Shown here: one piece after another, positions 16,591 to 26,376 of the stretch | How positions within the stretch are numbered: the first letter of the stretch is position 1 | Layout of the letters: each line of letters begins with the position of its first letter | NCBI RefSeq assembly: GCF_001544495.1 | Contig: NZ_FCNZ02000003.1 | Location: 62,001-126,000 of the forward strand | Origin: Caballeronia telluris | GTDB taxonomy: Bacteria; Pseudomonadota; Gammaproteobacteria; Burkholderiales; Burkholderiaceae | Direction: 5' to 3' | Length of the DNA stretch: 64,000 nt | Program-made: the position numbers and the translations under genes | The notes under the pieces: model-generated | What the model saw: only the letters and a program-made list of their open reading frames with translations | Databases searched by the model: none | What the model was told of the DNA's origin: nothing

Positions 16591-17514
16591 TCAAACGCAC
16601 GCGCCGACGCCGTCGCGTTGCTTCGCGAGGAGCGCCTTGCCCGCGCGCGAAGCGCTCGGCTTGCCGATCGCGCGCGAAATGAAGTCGCCGATCTCGATCA
16701 GCTTGCCGAGATCGACGCCCGTCTCGATGCCGAGTCCGTTCATCAGATACACGACGTCCTCGGTCGCGACATTGCCCGTCGCGCCCTTCGCATACGGACA
16801 GCCGCCAAGCCCCGCCACCGACGCGTGAAAGATTTCGATGCCTTCCAGCAGCGCCGCGTAGATGTTGGCGACGGCCTGCCCGTAAGTATCATGGAAGTGG
16901 CCCGAGAGCCGCTCGCGCGGAAACACTTTCGATGCCGCCGCGAGCACCTCGCGCGTGCGCTTGGCCGTGCCGACGCCGATCGTGTCGGCGATATCGATTT
17001 CGTCGCAACCGAGCGCCGCCATGCGCTCGACGACATCGACCACCGACGCCACTGGCACTTCGCCCTGATACGGACAGCCGAGCGCGCAGGAAATACTCGC
17101 GCGCAACCGCACGCCCGCGTCCTTCGCGGCCTTGGCGACGGGCTCGAAGCGCGCGATGCTCTCCGCGATGCTGCAATTGATGTTCTTCTGCGAGAACGCC
17201 TCGCTCGCTGCGCCGAAGATCACGACCTCATCGGCCCGCGCTTCCAGCGCGCCTTCGAAGCCGCGCATGTTCGGGGTGAGCACCGAGTAGATCGTGCCTT
17301 CGCGGCGCGCGATGCCGGCCATGACGGCGGCGCCGTCGGCCATCTGCGGCACCCATTTCGGCGAGACGAACGAGGTTGCCTCCACCTTCTGCAAACCGGC
17401 ATCGGCTAGCCGGTCGACGAGTTCGATCTTGGTCTCGGTCGAAACGAACTCCTTCTCGTTCTGCAGACCGTCGCGCGGTCCGACTTCGACGATCTTCACC
17501 TTGGCGGGAATCAT
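16591..17514 (-). CDS. mvaB: Hydroxymethylglutaryl-CoA lyase
   Basis: A 307-residue HMG-CoA lyase, which cleaves HMG-CoA to acetyl-CoA and acetoacetate in leucine degradation. The DRE-TIM motif GPRDGLQNE is at residues 12-20, the metal-binding HxH is in SGHFHDTYG, and the active-site signature with catalytic Cys is GLGGCPYAKGATGNVATEDV. The length matches bacterial homologues. It lies 31 bp downstream of ghrA's end on the same strand. Other leucine-pathway enzymes are not adjacent, though a methylglutaconyl-CoA hydratase-like gene is 8 kb away. Confidence 0.95.
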   Translation of the reverse strand: MIPAKVKIVEVGPRDGLQNEKEFVSTETKIELVDRLADAGLQKVEATSFVSPKWVPQMADGAAVMAGIARREGTIYSVLTPNMRGFEGALEARADEVVIFGAASEAFSQKNINCSIAESIARFEPVAKAAKDAGVRLRASISCALGCPYQGEVPVASVVDVVERMAALGCDEIDIADTIGVGTAKRTREVLAAASKVFPRERLSGHFHDTYGQAVANIYAALLEGIEIFHASVAGLGGCPYAKGATGNVATEDVVYLMNGLGIETGVDLGKLIEIGDFISRAIGKPSASRAGKALLAKQRDGVGACV

Positions 17515-17544
17515 GTGTGTCTCCTCTGTCCAGCTTGTCTGTAG

Positions 17545-18489
17545 TCAATAGCCGCGTGTCATATCGACGATGCCGCTGATGGATTCGCCGCGCTCCAGCG
17601 CGGAAATCTTCCGCGCGATCTGCTCGACGCTTTCTTCGCGAAGCGTTTCAGCGGAGACGTGCGGCGTGATGGTCACACGCGGCGCCTGCCAGAACGGATG
17701 ATCCTTCGGCAAAGGCTCGGTGTGAAAGACGTCGAGCGTCGCGGCGGCGATCTGGCCGCTGTCGAGCGCGCCGAGCAGGTCGTCATCGACGAGATGCGCG
17801 CCGCGCGCCAGGTTCACCAGATACGCGCCGTGCGCGAGCTTCGCGAACAGGCGGCGGTTCAGCATGCCTTCGGTGTCCGGCGTGTGCGGGAGCAGGTTGA
17901 TGAGGACCTGCACGCCGTCGAGGAAGGCATCGAATTGCGCTTCGCCCGCGTAGGTCGACACGCCTGCTATCTGCTTCGCGCTGCGGCTGAAACCGCGCAC
18001 CGGCACGCCGAGCGTCGTCAACGCGCGCGCGACTTCCGTGCCCAGCACGCCGAGCCCGAGCACGCCGACGGTAAAGCGCTCGCGCGGATGCGCGCGCAGC
18101 TTTTCCCAGCGGCCCTCGCGCTGCAGCGCTTCGTATTCGTCGAGGCGGCGCATATAGCGCAGCACCGCGTGCATCGCGTACTCGACCATCTGCTGTGCCA
18201 TGCCGGAGTCTTCGAGACGCACGAGTTTCGCGTTCGGCGGCAGCGTGCCGGGTTCCTTGCGCTCGACGTCGAGAATCGCATCGACGCCCGCGCCGAGGTT
18301 GAACACCGCCTTCAGGTCCGGCCGGTTCGCGAACAGCTCGCGCGGTGCGCGCCAGACGATCGCGTAGTCGGCGGGCGCGGTGTCGCCGGGCTGCCACTCG
18401 CGCAAGTCGGCTTCGGGCAGGGCGCGCGCCAGGTCGTGTAGCCAGAGGGAGGCGTCCGTGCTCCGTTCGTAGAAGATGATCCTTGTCAC
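17545..18489 (-). CDS. ghrA: Glyoxylate/hydroxypyruvate reductase A
   Basis: A 314-residue D-2-hydroxyacid dehydrogenase. The NAD(P) Rossmann motif is GVLGLGVLGTEVARAL (about residues 140-155). VNLARGAHLVDDDLL contains the substrate Arg, and LDVFHTEPLPKDHPFW and VTITPHVSA carry the catalytic Glu and His. It reduces glyoxylate and hydroxypyruvate. I chose the GTG at 18489 because the chain then begins TRIIFYERS like GhrA and does not run into the gene ending at 18497; the frame extends further upstream. Confidence 0.9.
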   Translation of the reverse strand: MTRIIFYERSTDASLWLHDLARALPEADLREWQPGDTAPADYAIVWRAPRELFANRPDLKAVFNLGAGVDAILDVERKEPGTLPPNAKLVRLEDSGMAQQMVEYAMHAVLRYMRRLDEYEALQREGRWEKLRAHPRERFTVGVLGLGVLGTEVARALTTLGVPVRGFSRSAKQIAGVSTYAGEAQFDAFLDGVQVLINLLPHTPDTEGMLNRRLFAKLAHGAYLVNLARGAHLVDDDLLGALDSGQIAAATLDVFHTEPLPKDHPFWQAPRVTITPHVSAETLREESVEQIARKISALERGESISGIVDMTRGY

Positions 18490-18496
18490 GTCGCGC

Positions 18497-18979
18497 TCAC
18501 TTTGCAAACAGATTGCCGATGTCCCTGAATGCCTTGAACTCCAGCGCGTTGCCACACGGGTCGAGGAAGAACATCGTCGCCTGCTCGCCGACTTCGCCCT
18601 TGAAGCGGATATGCGGCTCGATGATGAACTTCGTGCCTACGCCTTTGAGACGCTCGGCCAGCGCGTGCCAGTCGTCCATCGAGAGCACGACGCCGAAGTG
18701 GCGCACCGGCACGTCGTCGCCATCGACGGCGTTCTTCGCGGGCGGCCGCACTTCGTCGGGCGCAAGATGCGCGACGAGTTGATGGCCGAAGAAATCGAAG
18801 TCGACCCACTCCGGCGAGCTGCGGCCTTCCGCGCAGCCGAGCAGCTCGCCGTAGAACGCGCGCGCGTTCGTCAGGCTCGTGACGGGAAACGCGAGGTGAA
18901 ACGGTTGCAGCGTGGCGAGGGTTCGCGAACGATCAGACGCGGTGGGTTGATCGGTGGACACACCTGGCAAGTCAGACAT
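18497..18979 (-). CDS. VOC-family (glyoxalase/dioxygenase-like) protein
   Basis: A 160-residue vicinal-oxygen-chelate fold protein. [22 protein letters not shown] starts the first beta-alpha-beta unit with a metal-ligand His, [19 protein letters not shown] starts the second, and [15 protein letters not shown] supplies the terminal Glu ligand. The start at 18979 (MSDLPGVST) is taken from the length. Closely similar proteins are annotated glyoxalase or dioxygenase without known substrate. It is 7 bp from ghrA's start, so the two are probably co-transcribed; a role in aldehyde clearance is only a guess. Confidence 0.82.
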   Translation of the reverse strand: MSDLPGVSTDQPTASDRSRTLATLQPFHLAFPVTSLTNARAFYGELLGCAEGRSSPEWVDFDFFGHQLVAHLAPDEVRPPAKNAVDGDDVPVRHFGVVLSMDDWHALAERLKGVGTKFIIEPHIRFKGEVGEQATMFFLDPCGNALEFKAFRDIGNLFAK

Positions 18980-19168
18980 ACGGCCTCCGTGGGGGTTTGC
19001 GTTCATTTTACGGTCTTGGCCGGGACCGCGCGCGATCCCGGATTCGCTTAACTGCTGCGGCGGACGAGGCACCATAAACAAATGACGAAATATTGGTTCG
19101 TTCGCAGCGGGCGGCATCTGACAATGCCTCATGGAAAGCGCCGGCCCGATGCCGGCAGCGAGGTCGAT

Positions 19169-19780
19169 ATGAAAACATGCAGGTCAGGCTCGCCGACGCG
19201 GCTCGTCACCGTGCCCGGCTTGCACGGCAGCGAAGGCGCGCATTGGCAGACGTGGCTGGAGCGGCAGTACGCGCGTTCGGCGCGCGTCGAGCAGGACGAC
19301 TGGGACGCGCCGCATCTCGACATTTGGGCGAACGCGGTGCGCGCGTTGCTCGCGAACGAGCGCGGGCCGGTCGTGATTGCCGCGCACAGTTTTGGCTGTC
19401 TTGCGACGGCGCATGCGTTGTCGATGCGCGAGATTGAAGCGGACGTGGCGGGCGTGCTGTTCGTCGCGCCCGCGAGCCCGGACAAGTTCCGCTTTGCCGG
19501 CGCTTTCGAGGCGCGGCGCCTGGACGTGCCGTCCATTCTCGTGGCGAGCGAAACTGATCCGTGGATGCCTTTCGATCGGGCGAAGCAGTTCGCGCACGAT
19601 GTCGGCAGCGCATTCGTGAATCTCGGCGATGCAGGCCATATCAACACGGCGGCGGGTTTCGGGCCGTGGCCGCGGGCGAAGTATTTCGTCGATACACTGA
19701 TCCACCTCGGAGCGCCGCATCATGCAGGCGGCGCGCAGGATGCTCGCGCGAGCCCGCTCGAACTGCTTGCTTACGGCTGA
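19169..19780 (+). CDS. RBBP9/YdeN-family serine hydrolase
   Basis: A 203-residue alpha/beta hydrolase of the small RBBP9/YdeN family. It opens [21 protein letters not shown] in part, has the nucleophile in [14 protein letters not shown] (a G/A-x-S-x-G elbow), the acid in [10 protein letters not shown], and the His in [16 protein letters not shown], exactly the family's closing block. The ATG at 19169 has a GAGG ribosome-binding site at suitable spacing; two in-frame ATGs lie further upstream. Substrates are unknown. It reads toward the sulfate-binding protein gene but is separated from it by a terminator. Confidence 0.85.
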   Translation: MKTCRSGSPTRLVTVPGLHGSEGAHWQTWLERQYARSARVEQDDWDAPHLDIWANAVRALLANERGPVVIAAHSFGCLATAHALSMREIEADVAGVLFVAPASPDKFRFAGAFEARRLDVPSILVASETDPWMPFDRAKQFAHDVGSAFVNLGDAGHINTAAGFGPWPRAKYFVDTLIHLGAPHHAGGAQDARASPLELLAYG

Positions 19781-19809
19781 CCGTGCGCGTTTGGATAGAA
19801 TCCCATCAC

Positions 19810-19833
19810 GGCCGCTTCGACGCGGCCTTTTTT
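19810..19833 (+). terminator. Rho-independent terminator between the esterase and sbp
   Basis: Stem GGCCGC / GCGGCC (19810-19815 with 19822-19827), 6-base loop, then six T. It sits only 35 bp before the sbp start, so it ends upstream transcription or attenuates sbp. Confidence 0.75.
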
Positions 19834-19868
19834 GTATTCGAAGACATCTTCGACAACCAGGAGAAAAC

Positions 19869-20867
19869 ATGGCGGCATCGAAGAAGGCGCTCGTGGCGGC
19901 GCTCGGGCTGATGGCGGGGCTCGCGCACGCGGACACGACGCTCCTGAACGTTTCGTACGACGTCACGCGCGAGCTGTACAAGGACATCGACGCGGCTTTC
20001 GTCGCGGACTACAAGAAGAAATCGGGCGAGACGATATCGATCCGCCAGTCGCATGGCGCGTCGAGCGCGCAGGCGCTTTCGGTGACGCAGGGTCTGCAGG
20101 CCGACGTCGTGACGATGAACCAGCCGAACGACATCGACTTGCTGGCGGAACGCGGACAACTCGTTCCCGCGAACTGGCGCACGCGCTTGCCGAACAACAG
20201 CGCGCCGTACACGACGACGATGGTGTTCCTGGTGCGTCAGGGCAATCCGAAGAACATCAAAGACTGGAGCGATCTCGCGCGTCCGGGCGTGCAGGTGGTG
20301 ATCGCCAATCCAAAGACATCGGGCAACGGGCGCTACACGTATCTCGCCGCGTGGGGCTACAAGAAACAGCAGGGCGCGACCGATGCGCAGGCGCAGGACT
20401 TCGAGAAAGCGATCTTCAAGAACGTGCCGGTGCTCGACACGGGCGGCCGAGGCGCGACGACGACCTTCACACAGCGCGGCATCGGCGATGTGCTCGTGAC
20501 GTTCGAGAACGAAGTGGCGCTGATCGATACGGGCGTCGGCGCGAAGGATTTCGATGCCGTGTATCCGTCGATGAGCCTGCTCGCGGAGCCGCCGGTGACG
20601 ATCGTCGACAAGGTCGTGGACAAGCGCGGCACGCGCAAGGAGGCGCAGGCGTATCTCGACTATCTGTATTCGCCGGCTGGGCAGGAGATCATCGCGCAGC
20701 ATCACTTGCGGCCGCGCAACGCCGAGGTGCTGGCGAAACACGCCAGCGAGTTCAAGCCGCTGAAGACGTTCACGGTCGAGCAGATATTCGGCAGTTGGCA
20801 GAAGGCGCAGCAGACGCATTTCGCCGATGGCGGGACGTTCGATCAGGTGGTCGTTGATAAGCGCTGA
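19869..20867 (+). CDS. sbp: Sulfate ABC transporter periplasmic substrate-binding protein
   Basis: A 332-residue sulfate/thiosulfate-binding protein. A signal peptide (KKALVAALGLMAGLAHA) is cleaved after residue 22. The mature chain starts DTTLLNVSYDVTRELYKDI, the Sbp/CysP signature, and includes QSHGASSAQALSV, VVTMNQPNDIDLLA and SGNGRYTYLAAWGY. It would deliver sulfate to a CysTWA permease. The permease genes are not next to it: the following gene is bioB on the other strand. AGGAG lies 8 bases before the ATG. Confidence 0.93.
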   Translation: MAASKKALVAALGLMAGLAHADTTLLNVSYDVTRELYKDIDAAFVADYKKKSGETISIRQSHGASSAQALSVTQGLQADVVTMNQPNDIDLLAERGQLVPANWRTRLPNNSAPYTTTMVFLVRQGNPKNIKDWSDLARPGVQVVIANPKTSGNGRYTYLAAWGYKKQQGATDAQAQDFEKAIFKNVPVLDTGGRGATTTFTQRGIGDVLVTFENEVALIDTGVGAKDFDAVYPSMSLLAEPPVTIVDKVVDKRGTRKEAQAYLDYLYSPAGQEIIAQHHLRPRNAEVLAKHASEFKPLKTFTVEQIFGSWQKAQQTHFADGGTFDQVVVDKR

Positions 20868-20893
20868 GCGCTTGGTTGGGCGACTTGGTTTAA

Positions 20894-20915
20894 CACTGCC
20901 CTGGACAGGGGCAGT
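20894..20915. repeat. Short hairpin resembling part of the 60-kb repeat
   Basis: CACTGCCC / GGGCAGTG (20894-20901 with 20908-20915) forms a perfect 8-bp stem between sbp and the biotin operon. The right half, GGACAGGGGCAG, is identical over 12 bases to a segment of the large inverted repeat near 60.66 kb. It is either a relic of the same repeat family or a convergent terminator without a T run. Confidence 0.45.
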
Positions 20916-20982
20916 GCTAAACGACCACTAAGAAAACAAGTTCCACCGCAGCACTACACGCGCATCGAACAGCGTTCAACAC

Positions 20983-22026
20983 TTACGCGTGACCGCACTT
21001 CGTATCGCAGGCTTGCGCTTCTTGAACCTGCTGCGAAGCCTCCGCGCGAATGCCGAGGCGCTCCAGCAACTTGCGGTCCGCTTCGGCTTGGGGATTGCTC
21101 GTCGTGAGCAACTGATCGCCGTAGAAGATCGAGTTCGCGCCAGCGGCGAAGCAAAGCGCCTGCAGCGCTTCGTCCATTTGTTCGCGTCCGGCCGAGAGCC
21201 GGACCATCGCGCGCGGCATCGTGATGCGCGCCACCGCGATCGTGCGCACGAATTCGAACGGATCGAGCGGCGCGGTGCCGGTGAGCGGCGTGCCTTCGAC
21301 CTGCACGAGATTGTTGATCGGCACCGATTCCGGATACGGGTCCATGTTCGCAAGCTGGGTGACGAGCCCCGCGCGCTCGCGACGCGATTCGCCCATGCCG
21401 ACGATCCCGCCGCAACACACGTTGATCCCGACATCGCGCACACGTTCGAGCGTGTCGAGGCGGTCCTGGTAAGTGCGCGTCGAGATGATCTGGCCGTAGA
21501 ACTCGGGCGACGTGTCGAGGTTGTGGTTGTAGTAGTCGAGTCCCGCTTCGCGCAGGCCTTCTGCCTGATGCGCCTCCAGCATGCCAAGCGTCACGCAGGT
21601 TTCCAGGCCCATCGCCTTCACGCCGCGGATCATGTCCTTGATCGGTTCGAGATGACGGTCCTTCGGATTGCGCCACGCCGCGCCCATGCAAAAGCGCGTC
21701 GCGCCGTTGGACTTAGCGATCTCGGCGGCCTTCAACACGGCATCGACTTCCATCAGCTTGTCGGCCTTCAGCCCGGTATCGTGATGCACCGACTGCGGAC
21801 AGTACGCGCAGTCTTCCTCACAGCCGCCCGTCTTGATGGAGAGCAGCGTCGAGAGCTGCACGGTGTTCGGGTCGAAGTGCTCGCGATGCACGGTCTGCGC
21901 GCGATAGAGCAGGTCGTTGAACGGCAGTTCGTAAAGCGCCACGACATCCGCGACGCGCCAGCGCTGCAGCGTCTGCGCTTGCGGCGCGGCTTGAGTCTGA
22001 GTTTCGTCGGTTCGTGCTTGCGTCAT
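20983..22026 (-). CDS. bioB: Biotin synthase
   Basis: A 347-residue radical-SAM enzyme that inserts sulfur into dethiobiotin, the last step of biotin synthesis. The radical-SAM cluster cysteines are C69, C73 and C76 in [29 protein letters not shown] and [14 protein letters not shown] are family blocks; the latter holds [2Fe-2S] cysteine ligands. The C-terminal 20 residues ([15 protein letters not shown]) carry extra cysteines typical of betaproteobacterial BioB. It is the last gene of the bioA-F-D-B operon, 28 bp after bioD. Confidence 0.97.
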   Translation of the reverse strand: MTQARTDETQTQAAPQAQTLQRWRVADVVALYELPFNDLLYRAQTVHREHFDPNTVQLSTLLSIKTGGCEEDCAYCPQSVHHDTGLKADKLMEVDAVLKAAEIAKSNGATRFCMGAAWRNPKDRHLEPIKDMIRGVKAMGLETCVTLGMLEAHQAEGLREAGLDYYNHNLDTSPEFYGQIISTRTYQDRLDTLERVRDVGINVCCGGIVGMGESRRERAGLVTQLANMDPYPESVPINNLVQVEGTPLTGTAPLDPFEFVRTIAVARITMPRAMVRLSAGREQMDEALQALCFAAGANSIFYGDQLLTTSNPQAEADRKLLERLGIRAEASQQVQEAQACDTKCGHA

Positions 22027-22054
22027 GTGATCAATCCTCTGGATAAAGCGTGAG

Positions 22055-22780
22055 TCATTGGCCCGCGTCGGTTGCCTGAAGCGTCTGCAACAGCAGGGTC
22101 GAATCGATGTGCGTGGCCGCCTGCGCGGCATCGGGCGGCGCGAGATAGGGCACGGTGCCGATGAGCGGCGCGTTGTACTGGCTGTCGAGCCGCAGGCGGA
22201 TCGCCTCGATGTTCTCGCCGGGATAGAGCATGTCCGGATCGACGCGATTCGCGACCCAGCCCGCGAGCGTGAGACCACGCGCGGCAATCGCCTCGGCGGT
22301 GAGCAGCGCGTGGCTGATGCAGCCGAGCCGCATGCCGACCACGAGCACGACCGGCAGGTTCAGCGCGAACGCGAGGTCCGCGGTGTCGTGTACATCGGTG
22401 AGCGGCACGCGAAAGCCGCCGACGCCTTCCACCACGACGACATCGGCCTGCGTCATCGCGAGCTTATGGGCATCGACGATACGCGAGATGTCGAGCGAGA
22501 CGCCCTCGCGCGCGGCCGCGATATGCGGCGCGATGGGTTCCTTCAGCAAATACGGCGTGCGGATGTCGGGCGGCAGCGCGACGTTCGCGGCGGCATCGAG
22601 CTGATCGGCGTCTTCGTTATGCCAGACGCCGTCGCGCTCGAAGGCGCCCGCCGCGATCGGCTTCATCGCGGCGGCGCGCAGGCCCTGTTGCGCGAAGCCG
22701 TGCAGCAGCGCCGACGACACGAGCGTCTTGCCGATCTCCGTATCGGTGCCGGCGACGAAGAAGGAAACGGGCGCGTTCAT
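22055..22780 (-). CDS. bioD: Dethiobiotin synthetase
   Basis: A 241-residue ATP-dependent carboxylase-type enzyme closing the ureido ring of dethiobiotin from DAPA and CO2. The P-loop is [13 protein letters not shown] near residues 11-23, the substrate-binding MKPIAAG is at about 39-45, and [12 protein letters not shown] carries the family's Glu-Gly-Gly block. Its ATG overlaps the bioF stop by 4 bp. The length is in the family range. Confidence 0.96.
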   Translation of the reverse strand: MNAPVSFFVAGTDTEIGKTLVSSALLHGFAQQGLRAAAMKPIAAGAFERDGVWHNEDADQLDAAANVALPPDIRTPYLLKEPIAPHIAAAREGVSLDISRIVDAHKLAMTQADVVVVEGVGGFRVPLTDVHDTADLAFALNLPVVLVVGMRLGCISHALLTAEAIAARGLTLAGWVANRVDPDMLYPGENIEAIRLRLDSQYNAPLIGTVPYLAPPDAAQAATHIDSTLLLQTLQATDAGQ

Positions 22781-23982
22781 GACTGCCGCTCGCTCAACGC
22801 GTGAAGCGCATCGCCGAGCAGGGCGAGGTCCCCGTCGCTGTGCGACGCGGACAGCGAGATGCGCAGACGCGACGTGCCCGCGGGCACCGTCGGCGGACGG
22901 ATCGCGGGCACCCAGAGTCCTTTTGCATCGAGCGCGGCGGCGAGCGCGAGCGTGTCGTCGTTGCCGCCGATCACGAGCGGCTGCACGGCCGTGTGCGAAT
23001 CGACCGGAAGCCAGCGCGTGCGCCGAAGCATCGCGCGCGTCGTCTCGATCAGCGCGGCGAGATGCTCGCGACGCGCGTCGCCTTCTTCGCTCCCGATGAT
23101 CCTGATGCTCGCCGACACCGCATGAGCGACGGCCGGCGGCGATGCCGTCGTGAAGATATACGGACGCGCACGCTGCACGAGCCATTCGATCGCGGTCTCG
23201 TGCGCGATGACGAACGCGCCCGCGACGCCCGCCGCCTTCCCGAGCGTGCCGACGTAGACGAGATGCGGCGAGCGCAGTGCCGCATGCGCGAGTGCGCCGC
23301 GTCCTTGCGGTCCGAGCACGCCGAAGCCGTGCGCGTCGTCGACGACGAGCCACGCGCCATGACGCTCCGCGAGTTCGACGAGACGCGCGAGCGGCGCGAT
23401 ATCGCCGTCCATGCTGAACACGGTATCGGTCACGATCACCTTCGTGGCCGCTTCGCCCGACGAGGCGTCGAGCATGGCGTCGAGCGCGGCCATGTCCGCG
23501 TGCGGATAGATCTGCACTTCGGCGCGCGAGAGCCGCACGCCATCGATCAGCGAGGCGTGGTTGAGCGAATCGGAGAAGACGAGCGTGCCGCGACCGCTAA
23601 GTGTCGTGAGCACGGCGAGGTTCGCCATGTAGCCGGTGCTGAAATAGAGCGCGCGCGGGTTGTCGACGAAACCCCCGGAGAATGCCGCGAGGTCGTCTTC
23701 GAGCTGCGCGTGCGCGCGCGAGTGGCCGCCCAGAAGATGCGAGCCGCCGCTGCCCGCGCCGTAACGCTCTGCACCTTCTGCGAGCGCCGCGCGCAACTTC
23801 TCGTGCGCGGCGAGGCCGAGATAGTCGTTGCTCGCGAAGCCGATGATCGCGCGTGCGTCCACCGTCATGTGCGCGGCGCAGGCGCTGTCGGCGGTGCGGC
23901 GTCGGCGGCGCAAACCGCGCTGGTCGATGTCGGCGAGGCCTTGCTTCAGCGTATCGAAGAGCGCGTCGGATGTGCTGCTCAT
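22777..23982 (-). CDS. bioF: 8-amino-7-oxononanoate synthase
   Basis: A 401-residue PLP-dependent alpha-oxoamine synthase that condenses pimeloyl-ACP/CoA with alanine. Visible blocks are [50 protein letters not shown] and the PLP-lysine region [15 protein letters not shown]. It lies between bioA (4-bp overlap upstream) and bioD (4-bp overlap downstream), so the whole operon is translationally coupled. No unusual features. Confidence 0.96.
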   Translation of the reverse strand: MSSTSDALFDTLKQGLADIDQRGLRRRRRTADSACAAHMTVDARAIIGFASNDYLGLAAHEKLRAALAEGAERYGAGSGGSHLLGGHSRAHAQLEDDLAAFSGGFVDNPRALYFSTGYMANLAVLTTLSGRGTLVFSDSLNHASLIDGVRLSRAEVQIYPHADMAALDAMLDASSGEAATKVIVTDTVFSMDGDIAPLARLVELAERHGAWLVVDDAHGFGVLGPQGRGALAHAALRSPHLVYVGTLGKAAGVAGAFVIAHETAIEWLVQRARPYIFTTASPPAVAHAVSASIRIIGSEEGDARREHLAALIETTRAMLRRTRWLPVDSHTAVQPLVIGGNDDTLALAAALDAKGLWVPAIRPPTVPAGTSRLRISLSASHSDGDLALLGDALHALSERQS

Positions 23983-25307
23983 GCGGCCTCCGCGAGCGTG
24001 GCTTCGAAGGTCGTGCGCGTGCGTTCGGCGAGCAGCATCAGCTCTTCGTCATTGAGGATATACGGCGGCATCAGGTACACGGTCTTGCCGATCGGACGCA
24101 ACAAAAGCTCCTGTTTCAAGGCATTTTCGAAGAAACGCCGGGAGAAGGTGCGCGCTTGCGCTGCGTCTTCGATGAGCGCGTCGAACGCGAAGATCGTGCC
24201 ACGCGAGCGCAGGTCGCGCACGTTCGGATGACCGGCCAAAGGCTTCAGCGCAGCGCTCATCGACGACGATTTACGACGGTTTTCGTTGAGCACGTCCGCG
24301 CTTTCGAACAGGTCCAGCGTTGCGAGCGCCGCGCGGCATGCGAGCGGGTTGCCCGTGTACGAATGCGAATGCAGGAAGCCGCGCGTGAGGTCGTCGTCGT
24401 AGAAGGCGGCGTAGATTTCATCGCGCGTGAGCACGATCGAGAGCGGCAGATAACCGCCGCTGATGCCCTTCGAGAGACACAGAAAATCCGGCCAGACCGA
24501 CGCCTGTTCGCACGCGAAGAACGTGCCCGTGCGTCCGCAGCCGACCGCGATTTCATCGGCGATCAGATGCACGCCGAACTCGTCGCATAGCGCGCGCAGT
24601 CCCGCGAGATACGACGCATCATGCATCGCCATGCCGGCCGCGCACTGCACGAGCGGCTCGACGATCACCGCCGCGAGATGCTGCGCGCGCGCTTCGAATA
24701 GCGCGCGCATGTCCGCGAGCGCGACGCGCGCAGCGTCGTCGCCTTTGCGCGAATCGGGCGAGGTGACCACATGCGCGTGACGGATCAGCGGATCGTAAGC
24801 GTCCTTGAAAAGCGCAACATCGGTGACGCCGAGCGCGCCGATGGTCTCGCCGTGATAGCTGTTCGCGAGGCACACGAACTCGCGCTTCTGCGTCTCTCCG
24901 CGATTGCGCCAATAGTGAAAGCTCATCTTTAGCGCGATCTCGACCGCCGATGCGCCATCGGAGGCGAAGAACGCGTGGCCGAGCGTGTGTTGCGTCAGCG
25001 CCGAAAGACGTTCCGCGAGCAGCACGGCCGGCTCGTGGGTGCAGCCCGCGAGCATCGCGTGTTCGAGCGTGTCGAGCTGATCTTTGAGCGCCGCGTTGAT
25101 CGCCGGATTCGCGTGGCCGAAGAGATTGACCCACCACGAACTGATGCCGTCGAGATAGCGGCGTCCTTCGTGATCGTAGAGCCACGCGCCCTTGCCGCGC
25201 GCGACGGCAATCAGCGGCAGGCGCTCATGATGTTTCATCTGGGTGCAGGGATGCCACACGGCGGCGAGCGAACGCGCGACCCAGTCTTGATTGGCTTCAG
25301 TGTTCAA
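23979..25307 (-). CDS. bioA: Adenosylmethionine-8-amino-7-oxononanoate aminotransferase
   Basis: A 442-residue class III aminotransferase making DAPA with SAM as amino donor. [16 protein letters not shown] is the BioA-specific N-terminal block, [16 protein letters not shown] follows, and the PLP lysine is in [13 protein letters not shown]. It is the first gene of bioA-bioF-bioD-bioB. A 39-bp gap separates it from the enoyl-CoA hydratase gene upstream, which leaves little room for a separate promoter, so read-through is possible. No BioR-type regulator is nearby. Confidence 0.96.
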   Translation of the reverse strand: MNTEANQDWVARSLAAVWHPCTQMKHHERLPLIAVARGKGAWLYDHEGRRYLDGISSWWVNLFGHANPAINAALKDQLDTLEHAMLAGCTHEPAVLLAERLSALTQHTLGHAFFASDGASAVEIALKMSFHYWRNRGETQKREFVCLANSYHGETIGALGVTDVALFKDAYDPLIRHAHVVTSPDSRKGDDAARVALADMRALFEARAQHLAAVIVEPLVQCAAGMAMHDASYLAGLRALCDEFGVHLIADEIAVGCGRTGTFFACEQASVWPDFLCLSKGISGGYLPLSIVLTRDEIYAAFYDDDLTRGFLHSHSYTGNPLACRAALATLDLFESADVLNENRRKSSSMSAALKPLAGHPNVRDLRSRGTIFAFDALIEDAAQARTFSRRFFENALKQELLLRPIGKTVYLMPPYILNDEELMLLAERTRTTFEATLAEAA

Positions 25308-25346
25308 GGCAACTCCACGACATGCGCGGCGCGCACGCCTATTACT

Positions 25347-26144
25347 TCACGCGAGCCACGACGGCTTGCGCTTCTCCAGAAAACTGCGCACGCCTTCGCG
25401 TCCTTCGTCGGAGGCGCGAATGCGCGCGATGCGATCGGCGGTATCGGTGATCAGCGTATCGTCGATTGCCCGCTCCGCCAGGTCGACCACCAGTTGCTTG
25501 CATTCGCGCACCGCGTTCGGGCTGTTCGCGACGATCGACGCCGCGACCGCGTTGACGGCCGCGTCGAGCTGCTCGGCGGCCACGACCTGGTGCACGAAGC
25601 CGATGCGCAGCGCTTCGGCCGCATCGAACCGCTCGGCAGTGACGAAATAACGATGCGCCGCGCGTGCGCCCATCGCGCGGATCACATAGGGCGCGATCGT
25701 CGCGGGCATCAGGCCGAGCTTCGCTTCCGACAGGCAGAAGTTCGCGTTGTCGGCGCTGATCGCGATGTCGCACGCGGCGACGAGCCCCATGCCGCCCGCG
25801 TAGGCGTCGCCCTGCACGCGCGCGATCACCGGCTTCCTGCACGTGTAGATCGTGTTGAGCATCGTCGCGAGACCGAGCGCGTCGGCGCGGTTCTCGGCGT
25901 CCGAGTAACCCGCCATGCGTTGCATCCAGTTCAGGTCCGCGCCCGCGCAGAACGCCGGGCCGTTCGCGGCGAGCACGATGGCGCGCACGCTGGTGTCGTC
26001 ATCGAGCGCGCGAAACGCGGCGGTCAGTTCGACGATCGTGGCTTCGTCGAAGGCGTTGCGCACGTCGGAGCGGTCGAGCGTCACGCGGGCAACGTGTCCC
26101 TCGACGGCGAACCGGAGACGTTGCAGGTTCAGTGCATCGGTCAT
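25347..26144 (-). CDS. Enoyl-CoA hydratase family protein (methylglutaconyl-CoA hydratase-like)
   Basis: A 265-residue crotonase-fold enzyme. The oxyanion-hole segment FCAGADLNWMQRM (about residues 64-76) is the form seen in methylglutaconyl-CoA hydratases (LiuC type), and GDAYAGGMGLVAACDIA is the second CoA/oxyanion block, followed by SEAKLGLMPATIAPYV. It probably hydrates 3-methylglutaconyl-CoA in leucine catabolism, making the substrate of the HMG-CoA lyase encoded 8 kb away. It is 39 bp ahead of bioA and may be co-transcribed. Confidence 0.85.
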   Translation of the reverse strand: MTDALNLQRLRFAVEGHVARVTLDRSDVRNAFDEATIVELTAAFRALDDDTSVRAIVLAANGPAFCAGADLNWMQRMAGYSDAENRADALGLATMLNTIYTCRKPVIARVQGDAYAGGMGLVAACDIAISADNANFCLSEAKLGLMPATIAPYVIRAMGARAAHRYFVTAERFDAAEALRIGFVHQVVAAEQLDAAVNAVAASIVANSPNAVRECKQLVVDLAERAIDDTLITDTADRIARIRASDEGREGVRSFLEKRKPSWLA

Positions 26145-26328
26145 GGAAATGTCTTCGCAAGGTGGACGACGAGAAACCGATTATCGCTAAATTCGAGATG
26201 CATTTCGATTCCGGCCCGCAATGCGGGCCCGCGACGCGGCCGGGCGCGCGCGCGGCGGACACGATACCGCGCGTAACTTCGCGCATCGCGTTGGCTTGTC
26301 GGCGCTTTTTGAGCGCGAAGATGCAAAA

Positions 26329-26350
26329 ACGCCGGCGCGTGCGCCGGCGT
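26329..26350 (-). terminator. Rho-independent terminator after the secreted hydrolase
   Basis: A perfect 10-bp stem (acgccggcgc with gcgccggcgt, 26329-26338 and 26341-26350). On the minus strand the stem is followed by TTTTTGC. It lies 26 bp beyond the stop at 26377. Confidence 0.75.
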
Positions 26351-26376
26351 GAAAAAAATGCGGAGTTCGGTGAAAT

